From an uncultured Eubacteriales bacterium (lineage in GTDB: Bacteria > Bacillota > Clostridia > Lachnospirales > Lachnospiraceae): 34,286 bases of DNA. The position numbers and the translations under genes were made by a program. The stretch is taken from positions 1 to 34,286 of the forward strand of contig CASEML010000044.1 in the NCBI GenBank assembly GCA_949289145.1, in the 5' to 3' direction. Shown in pieces: positions 25,042 to 33,349 of this stretch; positions within the stretch are counted from its first letter, which is position 1, and the number at the start of each line of letters is the position of its first letter. The notes below the pieces were generated by a model. The model was given only the letters and a program-made list of their open reading frames with translations, was not told the DNA's origin and did not search any database.

Positions 25042-25043
25042 AC

Positions 25044-25083
25044 AATATGGCAGAAGATTGGGGAACTTCTGCCATATTTTTCG
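25044..25083 (+). terminator. Intrinsic terminator of the M23 gene
   Basis: AATATGGCAGAAG (25044-25056) and CTTCTGCCATATT (25066-25078) form a perfect 13-bp stem followed by a T-rich tail. It begins three bases after the stop. Confidence 0.85.
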
Positions 25084-25106
25084 TTGTTTTTTTCAAAAAT
25101 TACATG

Positions 25107-25134
25107 TTTACAAATGAACGGATTATGATATAAT
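25107..25134 (+). promoter_or_regulatory. Sigma-A promoter of murA
   Basis: TTTACA (25107-25112), 16 bases, then a perfect TATAAT (25129-25134). It gives a leader of about 125 bases before murA. This is the clearest housekeeping promoter in the window. Confidence 0.65.
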
Positions 25135-25267
25135 GAAATATGGCATATTTATGGGAATTCAATGAAAAGGAATATGTGAAAAATAGGAATAGTAGAAAAA
25201 AATTTATCATAAACATAAGATATAAGAAACTGATAGAAAATAATTATAAATAATATAGAGGTGTGTA

Positions 25268-26560
25268 ATGGAACAATACGTTATTAAAGGCGGCAATCCA
25301 TTAGTTGGAGAGGTAAAAATCGGCGGTGCTAAAAATGCAGCCCTTGCAATACTGGCAGCGGCAATTATGACAGATGAAACAGTATATATAGATAATCTTC
25401 CCGATGTGCGGGATATTAATGTGTTATTACAGGCCATTGAGGGAATTGGGGCAGTAGTAGAAAGAATTAACAGACATACAGTAAAAATCAATGGTTCTAT
25501 GATTCGGGATATAAACATTGAATACGAATATATAAAAAAAATACGAGCATCTTATTATTTGTTAGGTGCATTACTTGGAAAATATAAAAAGGCAGAAGTG
25601 GCACTGCCGGGAGGCTGTAATATTGGAAGCCGTCCTATTGACCAGCACATCAAAGGCTTTCGCGCATTGGGTGCTGAGGTAAAAATTGAACATGGTCTTA
25701 TTATTGCAGAAGCAGAAGAATTGACAGGAAATCATATTTATTTAGATGTGGTAACTGTAGGAGCTACCATTAATATTATGATGGTTGCGGCGTTAGCTAA
25801 GGGAAATACTATTATTGAAAATGCAGCCAAGGAACCACACGTTGTTGATGTAGCAAACTTTTTAAATAGTATGGGGGCTAATATCAAGGGCGCCGGTACT
25901 GACGTTATTCGAATTAAAGGTGTAGAAAAACTCCATAAGACGGAATATTCCATTATTCCAGATCAGATTGAGGCAGGAACTTTTATGTTTGCGGCAGCAG
26001 CAACAAAAGGAGATGTAACTGTAAAAAATGTTATTCCAAAGCATTTAGAAGCTACCACGGCAAAACTGTTGGAAATTGGATGTGAAGTGGAAGAATTTGA
26101 CGATGCGGTTAGAGTAGTAGCATCTAAACCATTACAGCACACACATGTGAAGACTTTGCCATATCCAGGTTACCCTACTGATATGCAGCCGCAGATTGCA
26201 GTTACATTGGGACTTTCTCAAGGTACTAGTATTGTAACTGAAAGCATTTTTGAAAATAGATTTAAGTATGTGGATGAACTGGCACGTATGGGCGGTGACA
26301 TTAAGGTAGAAGGGAACACTGCTATCATTAATGGTGTTCAAAAATATACTGGAGCCAGAGTTAGTGCACCGGATTTAAGAGCAGGTGCGGCACTGGTTAT
26401 TGCAGGTTTGGCGGCAGAAGGCATTACGGTAGTAGATGATATTGTATATATTCAAAGAGGGTATGAATGTTTTGAAGAAAAATTAAAAGCTTTAGGTGCC
26501 CAAATACAGAAAGTCAGCAATGAAAGTGAAATTCAAAAATTTACTTTGAAAGTTGGTTGA
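25268..26560 (+). CDS. murA: MurA, UDP-GlcNAc enolpyruvyl transferase
   Basis: A 430-aa cytosolic enzyme that performs the first committed step of peptidoglycan synthesis, transferring enolpyruvate to UDP-GlcNAc. IGGAKNAALAIL near residue 18 carries the conserved Lys-Asn; LPGGCNIGSRPIDQH carries the active-site Cys (C117), the fosfomycin target, so this copy lacks the Cys-to-Asp resistance change. RKYVDELARMG-like and APDLRAGAALVIAGL blocks are present. Length is typical. It is transcribed alone. Many Firmicutes carry two MurA copies; whether this is MurA or MurZ type is not clear. Confidence 0.95.
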   Translation: MEQYVIKGGNPLVGEVKIGGAKNAALAILAAAIMTDETVYIDNLPDVRDINVLLQAIEGIGAVVERINRHTVKINGSMIRDINIEYEYIKKIRASYYLLGALLGKYKKAEVALPGGCNIGSRPIDQHIKGFRALGAEVKIEHGLIIAEAEELTGNHIYLDVVTVGATINIMMVAALAKGNTIIENAAKEPHVVDVANFLNSMGANIKGAGTDVIRIKGVEKLHKTEYSIIPDQIEAGTFMFAAAATKGDVTVKNVIPKHLEATTAKLLEIGCEVEEFDDAVRVVASKPLQHTHVKTLPYPGYPTDMQPQIAVTLGLSQGTSIVTESIFENRFKYVDELARMGGDIKVEGNTAIINGVQKYTGARVSAPDLRAGAALVIAGLAAEGITVVDDIVYIQRGYECFEEKLKALGAQIQKVSNESEIQKFTLKVG

Positions 26561-26566
26561 AAAACA

Positions 26567-26598
26567 GGCGGTTGCTTTGTGCAATCGCCCGTTTTTTA
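26567..26598. terminator. Bidirectional terminator between murA and HD-GYP gene
   Basis: GGCGGTTGC (26567-26575) and GCAATCGCC (26581-26589) pair with one G-T. T6 follows on the plus strand, and T5 on the minus strand. It can stop both converging genes. Confidence 0.8.
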
Positions 26599-26606
26599 TA
26601 ATATAT

Positions 26607-27683
26607 TTAAATTACGGCTTTAATATACAAATCATTTGTTTTTGTCAGATCAATAAAATGTTTCCCCGATTTTACCATAGGTCTGGATAAGAACTGTTTA
26701 TTAATCATAATAACCTCTGCCTTTTGATCATTGCTTAACAGAACTGTATTATTGATAAAGGCATTAGAAACATGGTCTAAAAACGTAAGTATGTAACGAG
26801 TTTCAAATTTCTGCAGTCCTTCCAATTCAAATTGTTTGATCACATCAAATGGGCACATTGCATCCCGGTATGGGCGGGCACTGGTTAGGGAATCATATTC
26901 AGCAACAATTCCCACAATTTTTGCAAAATCTGTAATTTGCGAAGTCCGGTAGGCTTTCGGATAGCCTGTACCGTCACATCGTTCATGATGCATCAGTGCA
27001 GTCAGTTTAATTCTTTCGTCAATTTCTTGATTTTTTAAAATTTCATATCCATAAATGGTGTGTGCCTCCATCAGAGAGCGTTCTGATGGGGAGAGTATTC
27101 CGCTTTTTTTTATAATAGTATCGGATACTCGAATTTTTCCAATATCATGTAGAAGGCCTGAAAGAGTAAGAACACTTAAGTCCTCTTCGTTCAGATTAAG
27201 CCAGTGACCGAATACATGACAGATTAATGCTGTGTTTAGAGCATGAACAAAGGTAGAATCATCATATTCACGCATGCAGTGAAGCATATCGAATATATTT
27301 TTACTACCCGCACTTTCAATGACGGAGTTGACTCTGTTTAAAAATTCATTGGAACGAATTTTTTTATTTTTGTTTGCAATATCTAGAAATTCTGTTTTTA
27401 AAACATAAAGATTTTTAAAAAATTCTTCTTTGAATCTTTTAAATTCATAAGAATGTTTCAGGCGTTTAGAATATGATTCGTCTTCACCAGAAACAGAAAT
27501 TACCGGTTCCGAAGGAATGGAATCTTTGATTTTTACATTGCTGATAGCATAGAATCCCATTTTATTAATCATATAGTCCGTAAGTTCTGTGTCTTTAGGG
27601 AGTAAAAGTTTATTATCAAAAATATAAATGTCATCAGCTAAAATCATTCCTGCTTGTAACTGGGAAACAGATATAAGACTCAT
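26607..27683 (-). CDS. HD-GYP domain protein, probable c-di-GMP phosphodiesterase
   Basis: A 358-aa cytosolic protein. The N-terminal ~140 residues match the DUF3391-like start of such proteins (VSQLQAGMILADDIYI). The HD-GYP domain follows: H147 (FVHALNTAL), LLHDIGK (177-183), H208 (EAHTIYGYEIL) and HHERCDGTGYP (232-242). All metal ligands of the family are there, so it should cleave cyclic di-GMP. It may tune motility and pilus behaviour, but no diguanylate cyclase or effector is in the window. Start is ATG 27683 behind AGGAGG. Confidence 0.85.
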   Translation of the reverse strand: MSLISVSQLQAGMILADDIYIFDNKLLLPKDTELTDYMINKMGFYAISNVKIKDSIPSEPVISVSGEDESYSKRLKHSYEFKRFKEEFFKNLYVLKTEFLDIANKNKKIRSNEFLNRVNSVIESAGSKNIFDMLHCMREYDDSTFVHALNTALICHVFGHWLNLNEEDLSVLTLSGLLHDIGKIRVSDTIIKKSGILSPSERSLMEAHTIYGYEILKNQEIDERIKLTALMHHERCDGTGYPKAYRTSQITDFAKIVGIVAEYDSLTSARPYRDAMCPFDVIKQFELEGLQKFETRYILTFLDHVSNAFINNTVLLSNDQKAEVIMINKQFLSRPMVKSGKHFIDLTKTNDLYIKAVI

Positions 27684-27723
27684 ACACGACCTCCTATTTT
27701 AATATAATAATATACCTTGTTTT

Positions 27724-27729
27724 ATTATA
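27724..27729 (-). promoter_or_regulatory. -10 element of the HD-GYP gene
   Basis: A perfect TATAAT on the minus strand, about 40 bases before the start codon, within an AT-rich stretch. A clear -35 at 16-18 bases is missing (TTACTT at best). Confidence 0.35.
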
Positions 27730-27830
27730 TCATACAAAATATAAAAAGTAATTAAAAATAGGGAAATTGAAAGAAATTTTGTACCAACATCCGACAGGCT
27801 GAATAGAACAACAAAAAAATTCACAGAATT

Positions 27831-27858
27831 TTTAAAGACTTTTTAGTGAAAATATGAT
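27831..27858 (+). promoter_or_regulatory. Candidate promoter of the trigger-factor-like gene
   Basis: TTTAAA (27831-27836), 16 bases, then TATGAT (27853-27858). It lies about 42 bases before the lipoprotein gene start, in line with a short leader. Confidence 0.4.
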
Positions 27859-27900
27859 ACGCTATTAAAGTATTTATCGAAGAAGAAAAAGGAGGAACTT

Positions 27901-29055
27901 ATGAAGCGGAGATATAAAATAATCGCAGCATTAATGATGAGTGTTGTGGTATTGGGAGGCTGTGGAAACAGTAAAGATGCCGATCAGGAAACAACAGGAG
28001 TGGAAATTACGGCAGAAATGGCAGAAGAATATGTAACGCTTGGAGACTATGAAGGAATTGCCTTAACCAAATATATCAGTGAAATATCGCAGGATGATGT
28101 TGAGGCGAAAAAAGAAGAATTTATGGAAGATTACAGAGTCCAGACAGAAGTTACTAACCGCGCTATTCAAGAAGGAGATTTTGTCAGCCTAGAAATTACA
28201 GAAACAGAGGACGGTCAAACAGAGGACTATGGAACTGTGGAAATTACGGTAGGAGAAGAAGAATTTGATGCACAGATTGACGCAGGATTAGTAGGTCATA
28301 GCACAGGGGAGACTGTTACTGTGGAAAGCAGTTATTTATCAGATGAAGGGGAAGAAAAAGATATTACTTATACTGTAGTAATCAATAATATATACGAAGT
28401 TTCCTATCCCGAATATAACGATGCATTTGTGAAAGAGAATACAGAATATAATACCGTGGCAGAGTTAGAAGAAGTATTTAATGCAGAAGTGGAAGCAGAT
28501 AATGAAGAAATAAGTTTGGATGATTTAAGAGAATCTGCCATTGCAGCAGTGGTAGAATGTTCTGAGTTCAAAGAACTTCCACAGAGCCTGGTAGACAGTG
28601 CTTATGAACAAGTAAAAGAAATGTATCAAAGTTATGCTGACATGTTTGGAATGGAACTTTCTGATATGGCAACAGAAGAAGATTTGCAGGAAGCTGCTAA
28701 GTATAGTGTACAGGAGCAGATGGTAATTATAAGCATTATAAATAAGGAAAATATAGAAATTGACGAAGAAGGCTTTGAAGAATATAAAAAGCTGTGCATG
28801 GAATATATGGAAGTAGAAACAGAAGAAGAATTGTTAGAATATTATGAAGATGGCGAACTGGAAGATGAATATACGCGTCAGAAAGTTGCAGATGCCATTA
28901 TTGCCAAAGCACAGGTGACTGAGGAAGTAAGTGATGAAGAAGATGATTATTATGAAGAAGAGGAGGACGACAGCACAGAAGAGGAAGCAGAGGTAGATAC
29001 AGATGTTATTCTGGAGGATGAAGCGGAAACTGAAACCGAAACAGAAGAAAACTAA
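27901..29055 (+). CDS. Trigger-factor-like peptidyl-prolyl isomerase lipoprotein
   Basis: A 384-aa lipoprotein. MKRRYKIIAALMMSVVVLGG ends in the lipobox LGGC with the lipidated Cys at 21. A region about 85-175 resembles the FKBP-type PPIase domain of trigger factor (EGDFVSLEITE, GLVGHSTGETVTVES), and a helical region like the trigger factor C-terminus follows (residues about 180-335). The last ~50 residues are almost all Glu/Asp (DDYYEEEEDD). So it is an extracellular, membrane-anchored chaperone or isomerase like PrsA in role. Its acidic tail may bind calcium or the wall, which is inference. Confidence 0.85.
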   Translation: MKRRYKIIAALMMSVVVLGGCGNSKDADQETTGVEITAEMAEEYVTLGDYEGIALTKYISEISQDDVEAKKEEFMEDYRVQTEVTNRAIQEGDFVSLEITETEDGQTEDYGTVEITVGEEEFDAQIDAGLVGHSTGETVTVESSYLSDEGEEKDITYTVVINNIYEVSYPEYNDAFVKENTEYNTVAELEEVFNAEVEADNEEISLDDLRESAIAAVVECSEFKELPQSLVDSAYEQVKEMYQSYADMFGMELSDMATEEDLQEAAKYSVQEQMVIISIINKENIEIDEEGFEEYKKLCMEYMEVETEEELLEYYEDGELEDEYTRQKVADAIIAKAQVTEEVSDEEDDYYEEEEDDSTEEEAEVDTDVILEDEAETETETEEN

Positions 29056-29096
29056 TCGATAATATTTTACAATTTCTGCAAATACTGAAAAATCAC

Positions 29097-29125
29097 TTGA
29101 CTATTATAGCAAAAAGTAGTAGTCT
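29097..29125 (+). promoter_or_regulatory. Possible promoter of the metK leader
   Basis: TTGACT (29097-29102), 17 bases, then TAGTCT (29120-29125), which matches TATAAT at only half its positions. It would start transcription just before the riboswitch. Confidence 0.35.
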
Positions 29126-29153
29126 TAATATGCTAATTGAATATGACAATTTT

Positions 29154-29251
29154 CTCTTATTCAGAGTGGTGGAGATACAAAGGATCTGTGAAGCCACGGC
29201 AACCCCTTAGTGGAAGGTGCCAACCTGAGCGAGTAGTCGAACAATAAGAGG
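29154..29251 (+). ncRNA. SAM-I (S-box) riboswitch
   Basis: The conserved S-box pieces are in order: CTCTTAT (29154), AGAGTGGTGGAGA, GTGAAGCCACGGCAACC, AAGGTGCCAACCTG and closing ATAAGAG (29244-29250). CTCTTAT and ATAAGAG form the basal helix P1. Binding of S-adenosylmethionine to this aptamer normally stabilises P1 and allows the terminator to form, lowering expression. It sits before metK, the SAM synthetase gene, so the product represses its own synthesis. Confidence 0.95.
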
Positions 29252-29264
29252 ATTTGATGCTAGC

Positions 29265-29301
29265 AACCGAATCCTTGTAGTCAGTGGGGATTCGGTTTTT
29301 G
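29265..29301 (+). terminator. Riboswitch-controlled terminator before metK
   Basis: AACCGAATCC (29265-29274) and GGATTCGGTT (29288-29297) make a 10-bp stem followed by T residues. Its left arm can instead pair with AGGATT (29249-29254), next to the P1 right arm, to make the antiterminator. That alternative pairing is visible directly and fits the SAM-off switch. Confidence 0.88.
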
Positions 29302-29336
29302 TATGTAATAAAATTGGAGAATATAAGGAGGAACAA

Positions 29337-30518
29337 ATGGAAAAGTTATTATTTACTTCTGAATCAGTAACGGAAGGGCATCCGGATAAAATCTGCGATC
29401 AGATATCTGATGCAATTTTAGATGCGATGATAGAACAGGATCCCATGAGCCGTGTAGCCTGTGAAACTTTAACAAACACAGGATTTATCATGGTTATGGG
29501 AGAAATCACAACGAAAGCGAACGTGGATATACAGCAGATTGTAAGAGACACTATTTGTGAAATCGGATACAATGATTCTAAATTAGGGTTTGACGGTAAT
29601 ACTTGTGCAGTTATGGTATCGCTGGATAAACAGTCACCGGATATTGCTATGGGTGTGGACAAAGCTTTGGAAGCAAGAGAAGGTGAATTGAAGGACGATT
29701 TGGACACAGGAGCCGGGGACCAGGGTATGATGTTTGGTTTTGCTACCAATGAAACAGAAGAATATATGCCTTATCCAATTGCACTGGCACATAAGTTATC
29801 CAGAAAGTTGACAGAAGTGCGTAAGGATGGCACATTGAGTTATTTAAGGCCTGACGGGAAGACACAGGTAACTGTAGAATATGATGAAAAGGGTAAACCG
29901 ATCCATTTAAATGCCGTGGTTTTATCCACTCAGCATGATCCTGATGTGACTCAGGAACAGATTCACCAAGACATCAAGAAATATGTATTTGATCCGGTGC
30001 TTCCGGCAGAATTAGTGGATGAAGATACCAGCTTTTTTATCAACCCAACGGGACGTTTTGTTATTGGAGGACCCAACGGTGACAGTGGTTTGACTGGACG
30101 TAAGATTATTGTAGATACATACGGTGGATTTGCAAGACACGGCGGTGGTGCCTTTTCAGGAAAAGACTGTACTAAGGTAGACCGTTCAGCAGCTTACGCA
30201 GCTCGTTATGTGGCAAAAAATATTGTAGCAGCAGGTCTGGCTGACAGATGCGAAATCCAGTTATCCTATGCTATTGGTGTGGCACAGCCAATGTCCATTA
30301 TGGTGGATACCAGCGGAACCGGTAAGTTATCCAATGAAAAATTGGTAGAAATCGTCCGTGAAAATTTTGATTTACGTCCAGCAGGCATTATCAAGATGCT
30401 TGATCTTCGCCGCCCAATCTACAAACAGACAGCAGCATATGGACACTTTGGACGTAATGATTTAGATCTGCCTTGGGAAAAGCTTGATAAGGTGGATGAG
30501 TTAAAGAAATATTTATAA
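29337..30518 (+). CDS. metK: S-adenosylmethionine synthetase
   Basis: A 393-aa cytosolic enzyme making SAM from methionine and ATP. Signature blocks: [19 protein letters not shown] near residue 7, the ATP/Met loop [13 protein letters not shown] (near 121-133), and [20 protein letters not shown] (near 263-282) with the catalytic Lys residues. Full length. AAGGAGG precedes the ATG. It is controlled by the SAM-I riboswitch just upstream and seems to be monocistronic. Confidence 0.97.
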   Translation: MEKLLFTSESVTEGHPDKICDQISDAILDAMIEQDPMSRVACETLTNTGFIMVMGEITTKANVDIQQIVRDTICEIGYNDSKLGFDGNTCAVMVSLDKQSPDIAMGVDKALEAREGELKDDLDTGAGDQGMMFGFATNETEEYMPYPIALAHKLSRKLTEVRKDGTLSYLRPDGKTQVTVEYDEKGKPIHLNAVVLSTQHDPDVTQEQIHQDIKKYVFDPVLPAELVDEDTSFFINPTGRFVIGGPNGDSGLTGRKIIVDTYGGFARHGGGAFSGKDCTKVDRSAAYAARYVAKNIVAAGLADRCEIQLSYAIGVAQPMSIMVDTSGTGKLSNEKLVEIVRENFDLRPAGIIKMLDLRRPIYKQTAAYGHFGRNDLDLPWEKLDKVDELKKYL

Positions 30519-30539
30519 TGCAAAGTATCAATTAACTTG

Positions 30540-30579
30540 AAAGCTTTCCGGTGAGGGAGTTCTCTCCGAAGGGCTTTTG
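30540..30579 (+). terminator. Hairpin after metK
   Basis: AAAGC/GCTTT ends enclose an inner GGGAG/CTCTC-type stem (30554-30567), with T residues at the end. It is imperfect but sits 22 bases after the metK stop, the right place for a terminator. Confidence 0.5.
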
Positions 30580-30600
30580 TGATATGTAAGTAATAATATT

Positions 30601-30642
30601 ACTGTATCTAAGTGGATATATTTATTGATGCTTAGATACAGT
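30601..30642. repeat. Perfect 12-bp inverted repeat before the bacteriocin block
   Basis: ACTGTATCTAAG (30601-30612) and CTTAGATACAGT (30631-30642) are exact reverse complements, separated by 18 AT-rich bases. No T run follows. It lies 29 bases before the ABC transporter ATPase gene, at the point where the sequence turns more AT-rich. It may be an operator for a dimeric regulator or mark the island edge. Confidence 0.5.
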
Positions 30643-30671
30643 TTAAAGCGACAAAGGAAGAGTCAAGTGGC

Positions 30672-31406
30672 ATGGAAAATGTGGTAGAAGTTAAGTTTAT
30701 ATCAAAAGAATATAAAGAATTTTCATTGAAGAATATAACCTTTCATATAAGACAAGGCAATATAGTCGGATTGATAGGTCAAAATGGAAATGGCAAAACA
30801 ACGATAATCAGATGTTTGCTAAATTTGGTTCCGTTTAAGGGGAAAATTAATATATTCGGAATGGATAGTGTAAAATATGAAAGCCAAATAAAAGAGAGAA
30901 TTGGCTTTGTATTTTCAGAATGTCCATTTGATGAAAATTTGAATGCCTGTAATATTGGAATCATAATGAGAAGCATATATAAAAAATGGTCTGAAGAAAA
31001 GTATTCTGAATATCTTCAAAAATTCGCAATACCTAAGAAGCAAAAAATCAAAGAATACTCTAGAGGAATGCAAGTGAAATTGATGTTAGCTGTGGCATTA
31101 TCTCACGAGGCAGAGTTGTTAATATTAGATGAACCGACCAGTGGTTTAGATCCGATATTCAGAAGAGAAATTCTTGATGAATTAAAAAAATTTGTATCAA
31201 ATAAAAGAAATTCAGTATTATTTTCAACTCATATAACTAGTGATTTGGAGCAAATTGCGGATGACATTATCTTTGTATCAAAAGGAAACATTATATTTCA
31301 GGGAAGTATAGAAAAATTGCAGGAACAATATGGAAGAAATGACGAAAAATCCGTTGATTCTATTGATGATATTATGAATAAGATGCTGGACAGGGGATTG
31401 ACATGA
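30672..31406 (+). CDS. ABC transporter ATP-binding protein (BcrA/CcmA-like)
   Basis: A 244-aa ATPase: Walker A GQNGNGKT (36-43), signature YSRGMQ (129-134), Walker B LLILDEPTSGLD (149-160) and H-loop STH. The Q-loop position reads FVFSECPFDE, with no Gln, as in bacitracin-type exporters. It starts the accessory block, and its stop overlaps the next start by ATGA, so it is translationally coupled to the permease. Role: energy for an export or self-protection pump for a lipid-active peptide, by analogy with BcrA, NukF-type or lantibiotic immunity pumps. The substrate is not shown by the sequence. Confidence 0.85.
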   Translation: MENVVEVKFISKEYKEFSLKNITFHIRQGNIVGLIGQNGNGKTTIIRCLLNLVPFKGKINIFGMDSVKYESQIKERIGFVFSECPFDENLNACNIGIIMRSIYKKWSEEKYSEYLQKFAIPKKQKIKEYSRGMQVKLMLAVALSHEAELLILDEPTSGLDPIFRREILDELKKFVSNKRNSVLFSTHITSDLEQIADDIIFVSKGNIIFQGSIEKLQEQYGRNDEKSVDSIDDIMNKMLDRGLT

Positions 31407-32059
31407 AGGGATCCATAAAGTGTAGCTGGTATTATGGAAAGAAAATCATATTTTATAAAATGCTGTTTCAAGGATTAATAGTAGTGGTTGGGATAGCTTT
31501 GAATGTTGTTTTTAACAAAATCATTGATAATGAGATATGTGCCAAAATAAACGAAATGATCTATGTATTGATTTTGATGTTTAGTATAGATGTGTATATG
31601 CAGTTATATGATAAGCAGCAAAAAACAAAGGTTGATAAATATTTAGCGGCAACACCGTTGGGATTTAAAAAATACAATGATGGACTGCTACTTTTTGATG
31701 GTTTGTTTTTCATATATAGTTTTTGCATAGGTTTAGGGTATATGCTGTTAACAAGTATAATAGCTGTCGATAAAAGCAATACAATCACCTGGAAATATCT
31801 TGTAGACATTGTTTTTGCGTATGGGGCTGTAAAAATGTTACTTGTAATAACTATGAATATATTGCGGGATACTAAAAGTACTATTATAAGTTTGCTTATT
31901 TTTGCATTTATAATAAGCAATAATTTGTGGGATAGGGTTAATGTACAAGATTTGAAACTCAGTAGTATGAATATATATTATATAGTACTTATAATTTTGA
32001 TATTAGTATATATTTTTTTGAGAAGTATGTTTGAAAAATTGTGGAAAAGGAAAAGTTAA
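31403..32059 (+). CDS. ABC transporter permease (ABC-2 type)
   Basis: A 218-aa membrane protein with about six hydrophobic segments (such as MLFQGLIVVVGIALNVVF and YIVLIILILVYIFL). An intracellular stretch, YDKQQKTKVDKYLAATPLGFKKY, resembles the ATPase-contact loop of ABC-2 permeases (the ATPLGFKKY motif). It overlaps the ATPase gene by four bases. A second permease follows at once, so the pump is probably a heterodimer of the two. The family is weakly conserved, so detailed naming is not possible. Confidence 0.65.
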   Translation: MKGSIKCSWYYGKKIIFYKMLFQGLIVVVGIALNVVFNKIIDNEICAKINEMIYVLILMFSIDVYMQLYDKQQKTKVDKYLAATPLGFKKYNDGLLLFDGLFFIYSFCIGLGYMLLTSIIAVDKSNTITWKYLVDIVFAYGAVKMLLVITMNILRDTKSTIISLLIFAFIISNNLWDRVNVQDLKLSSMNIYYIVLIILILVYIFLRSMFEKLWKRKS

Positions 32060-32060
32060 A

Positions 32061-32732
32061 ATGAAAGGACTTATTTATCGTGACATACAAATAAATAAAA
32101 GAAATATAATTTTGGCTGTGTTAGTAACGCTACTTATATTTAAGACTCTGATGGATTCGGAGTTTTCAGGATATACGGAGCAAATATTTTTAATTAACAT
32201 ATATACCTTTGTAGGGGTGATTGTGATATATGCAATAGCAGAATATGTTTTTAAACCGGATGCAGTTACTAATTGGCAAATTTTTTTATATGCAACGCCA
32301 ATAACAAAGAAAATTATAGTAGGAGAAAAATATCTGTTTGATTATATATTTATTGGAATCGGAACGGTATTATCTACACTATTAATTATCATTTATTCTA
32401 TAAATAGTGGATCAGCAATGTCTTATAAGAACTTTTTTGGAATTGTTAGTGCAGTTAGTCTGATACTTACTAATAGTGCTATACATAAAATACTAGTAAG
32501 TTTGATGGGTGAAAAGTGTGCAAGTATTTTTTCAGTGATATTTATCGTGTGCGGTTTTGCTATATTAGCATTGATAAGTATATATAGTTATAATCAGCTA
32601 GGTGATAATATTGATTATATGAATACTTCTTTGACAACTACATTCATGTGTATATTATTTTTTCTCAGCATATGTGTGCATGCGATATCGTTTTTTATAT
32701 GTGTTAAAATATATAATCCATATTTAAAATGA
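32061..32732 (+). CDS. Second ABC-2 type permease
   Basis: A 223-aa membrane protein with six predicted segments. The start MKGLIYRDIQINKRNI and the loop FLYATPITKKIIVGEKYLF correspond to the same contact motif (ATP-I-T-K-K) as in the preceding permease. ATG 32061 lies one base after the previous stop; the in-frame ATG at 32031 would overlap the first permease and has no binding site. It pairs with the first permease and the ATPase as one exporter. Confidence 0.7.
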   Translation: MKGLIYRDIQINKRNIILAVLVTLLIFKTLMDSEFSGYTEQIFLINIYTFVGVIVIYAIAEYVFKPDAVTNWQIFLYATPITKKIIVGEKYLFDYIFIGIGTVLSTLLIIIYSINSGSAMSYKNFFGIVSAVSLILTNSAIHKILVSLMGEKCASIFSVIFIVCGFAILALISIYSYNQLGDNIDYMNTSLTTTFMCILFFLSICVHAISFFICVKIYNPYLK

Positions 32733-32751
32733 ATCCAGCGTGGAGGTAGAA

Positions 32752-32958
32752 ATGAAATTTTTAAGTGAAAAAGATATAAAAAGAAATTTTGTAAGTTGTA
32801 TTATGTTAGTAATGTGCCTATTCTTGGTTCCTTTTGCGAGTAATAATGGTGTTAAATGGATATTGAGTTTAGTATTAGTTTTCTTAACAATTAATTTAGT
32901 ATTGATTATTTTTAAGATATTCTGTAAATGGATAAAAAGTAAAGAGAATATTGTTTAG
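32752..32958 (+). CDS. Small two-helix membrane protein, possible immunity protein
   Basis: A 68-aa protein not recognised by family. Two hydrophobic helices (about 17-30 and 38-56) are flanked by basic ends (KDIKRN, KWIKSKEN). Such small, basic, two-helix proteins are common as bacteriocin immunity factors. It lies between the ABC transporter and the two precursor genes, which supports this but is only inference. ATG 32752 is behind GGAGG; a GTG start at 32740 would put the binding site inside the coding part. Confidence 0.5.
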   Translation: MKFLSEKDIKRNFVSCIMLVMCLFLVPFASNNGVKWILSLVLVFLTINLVLIIFKIFCKWIKSKENIV

Positions 32959-33081
32959 ATTGAAATTTGCGAAAACCAATCAGAGTCTAAAACACAAGCA
33001 TTTTTAAAAAGTACCTAGGATAAGCATATCACTTTTTGAAGGGGGCATAAACAAAAATACTTAATAAGGAGATTAAAAAAC

Positions 33082-33327
33082 ATGGAATTAGTATTAAATA
33101 ATAGATTTTGTGAAATGACACAAAACGAAGTAATGGAAATTGATGGAGGGGTTGACTGGTATAGTATTGGAATGGGTGTTTTTATGACTGCTGGTGGATT
33201 TATCGGTGGTGCAATAGGAAGTTGTGTAGGATCGGCAGGAACCATAGGTGGGGTTAAGGTAGGAACTGTAGCAGGAACAATAATTGGTAGCGCAATAGGT
33301 GGAGTTATTTATTCGATAGGAAAATAA
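33082..33327 (+). CDS. Double-glycine leader bacteriocin precursor 1
   Basis: An 81-aa precursor. Residues 1-23 form a leader that ends MEIDGG, the site where C39 peptidases cut. The mature 58-aa part begins VDWYSIGMGVFMTAGGF. It is hydrophobic and has two glycine zippers, G-x3-G-x3-G-x3-G at mature residues 15-27 and 38-50, typical of the GxxxG pairing helices of class IIb two-peptide bacteriocins. One Cys (mature residue 25). AAGGAG precedes the ATG. The neighbours are a second GG peptide and a C39 exporter. Sequence similarity to a named bacteriocin was not seen. Confidence 0.8.
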   Translation: MELVLNNRFCEMTQNEVMEIDGGVDWYSIGMGVFMTAGGFIGGAIGSCVGSAGTIGGVKVGTVAGTIIGSAIGGVIYSIGK

Positions 33328-33349
33328 TAAAAGTTAGGAGGAATACTAG

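Noticed and set aside
33006-33037. AAAAAGT/ACTTTTT hairpin before the first precursor
   Set aside because: The stem is seven A/T-rich pairs with an 18-base loop, too weak to call a terminator or regulator.
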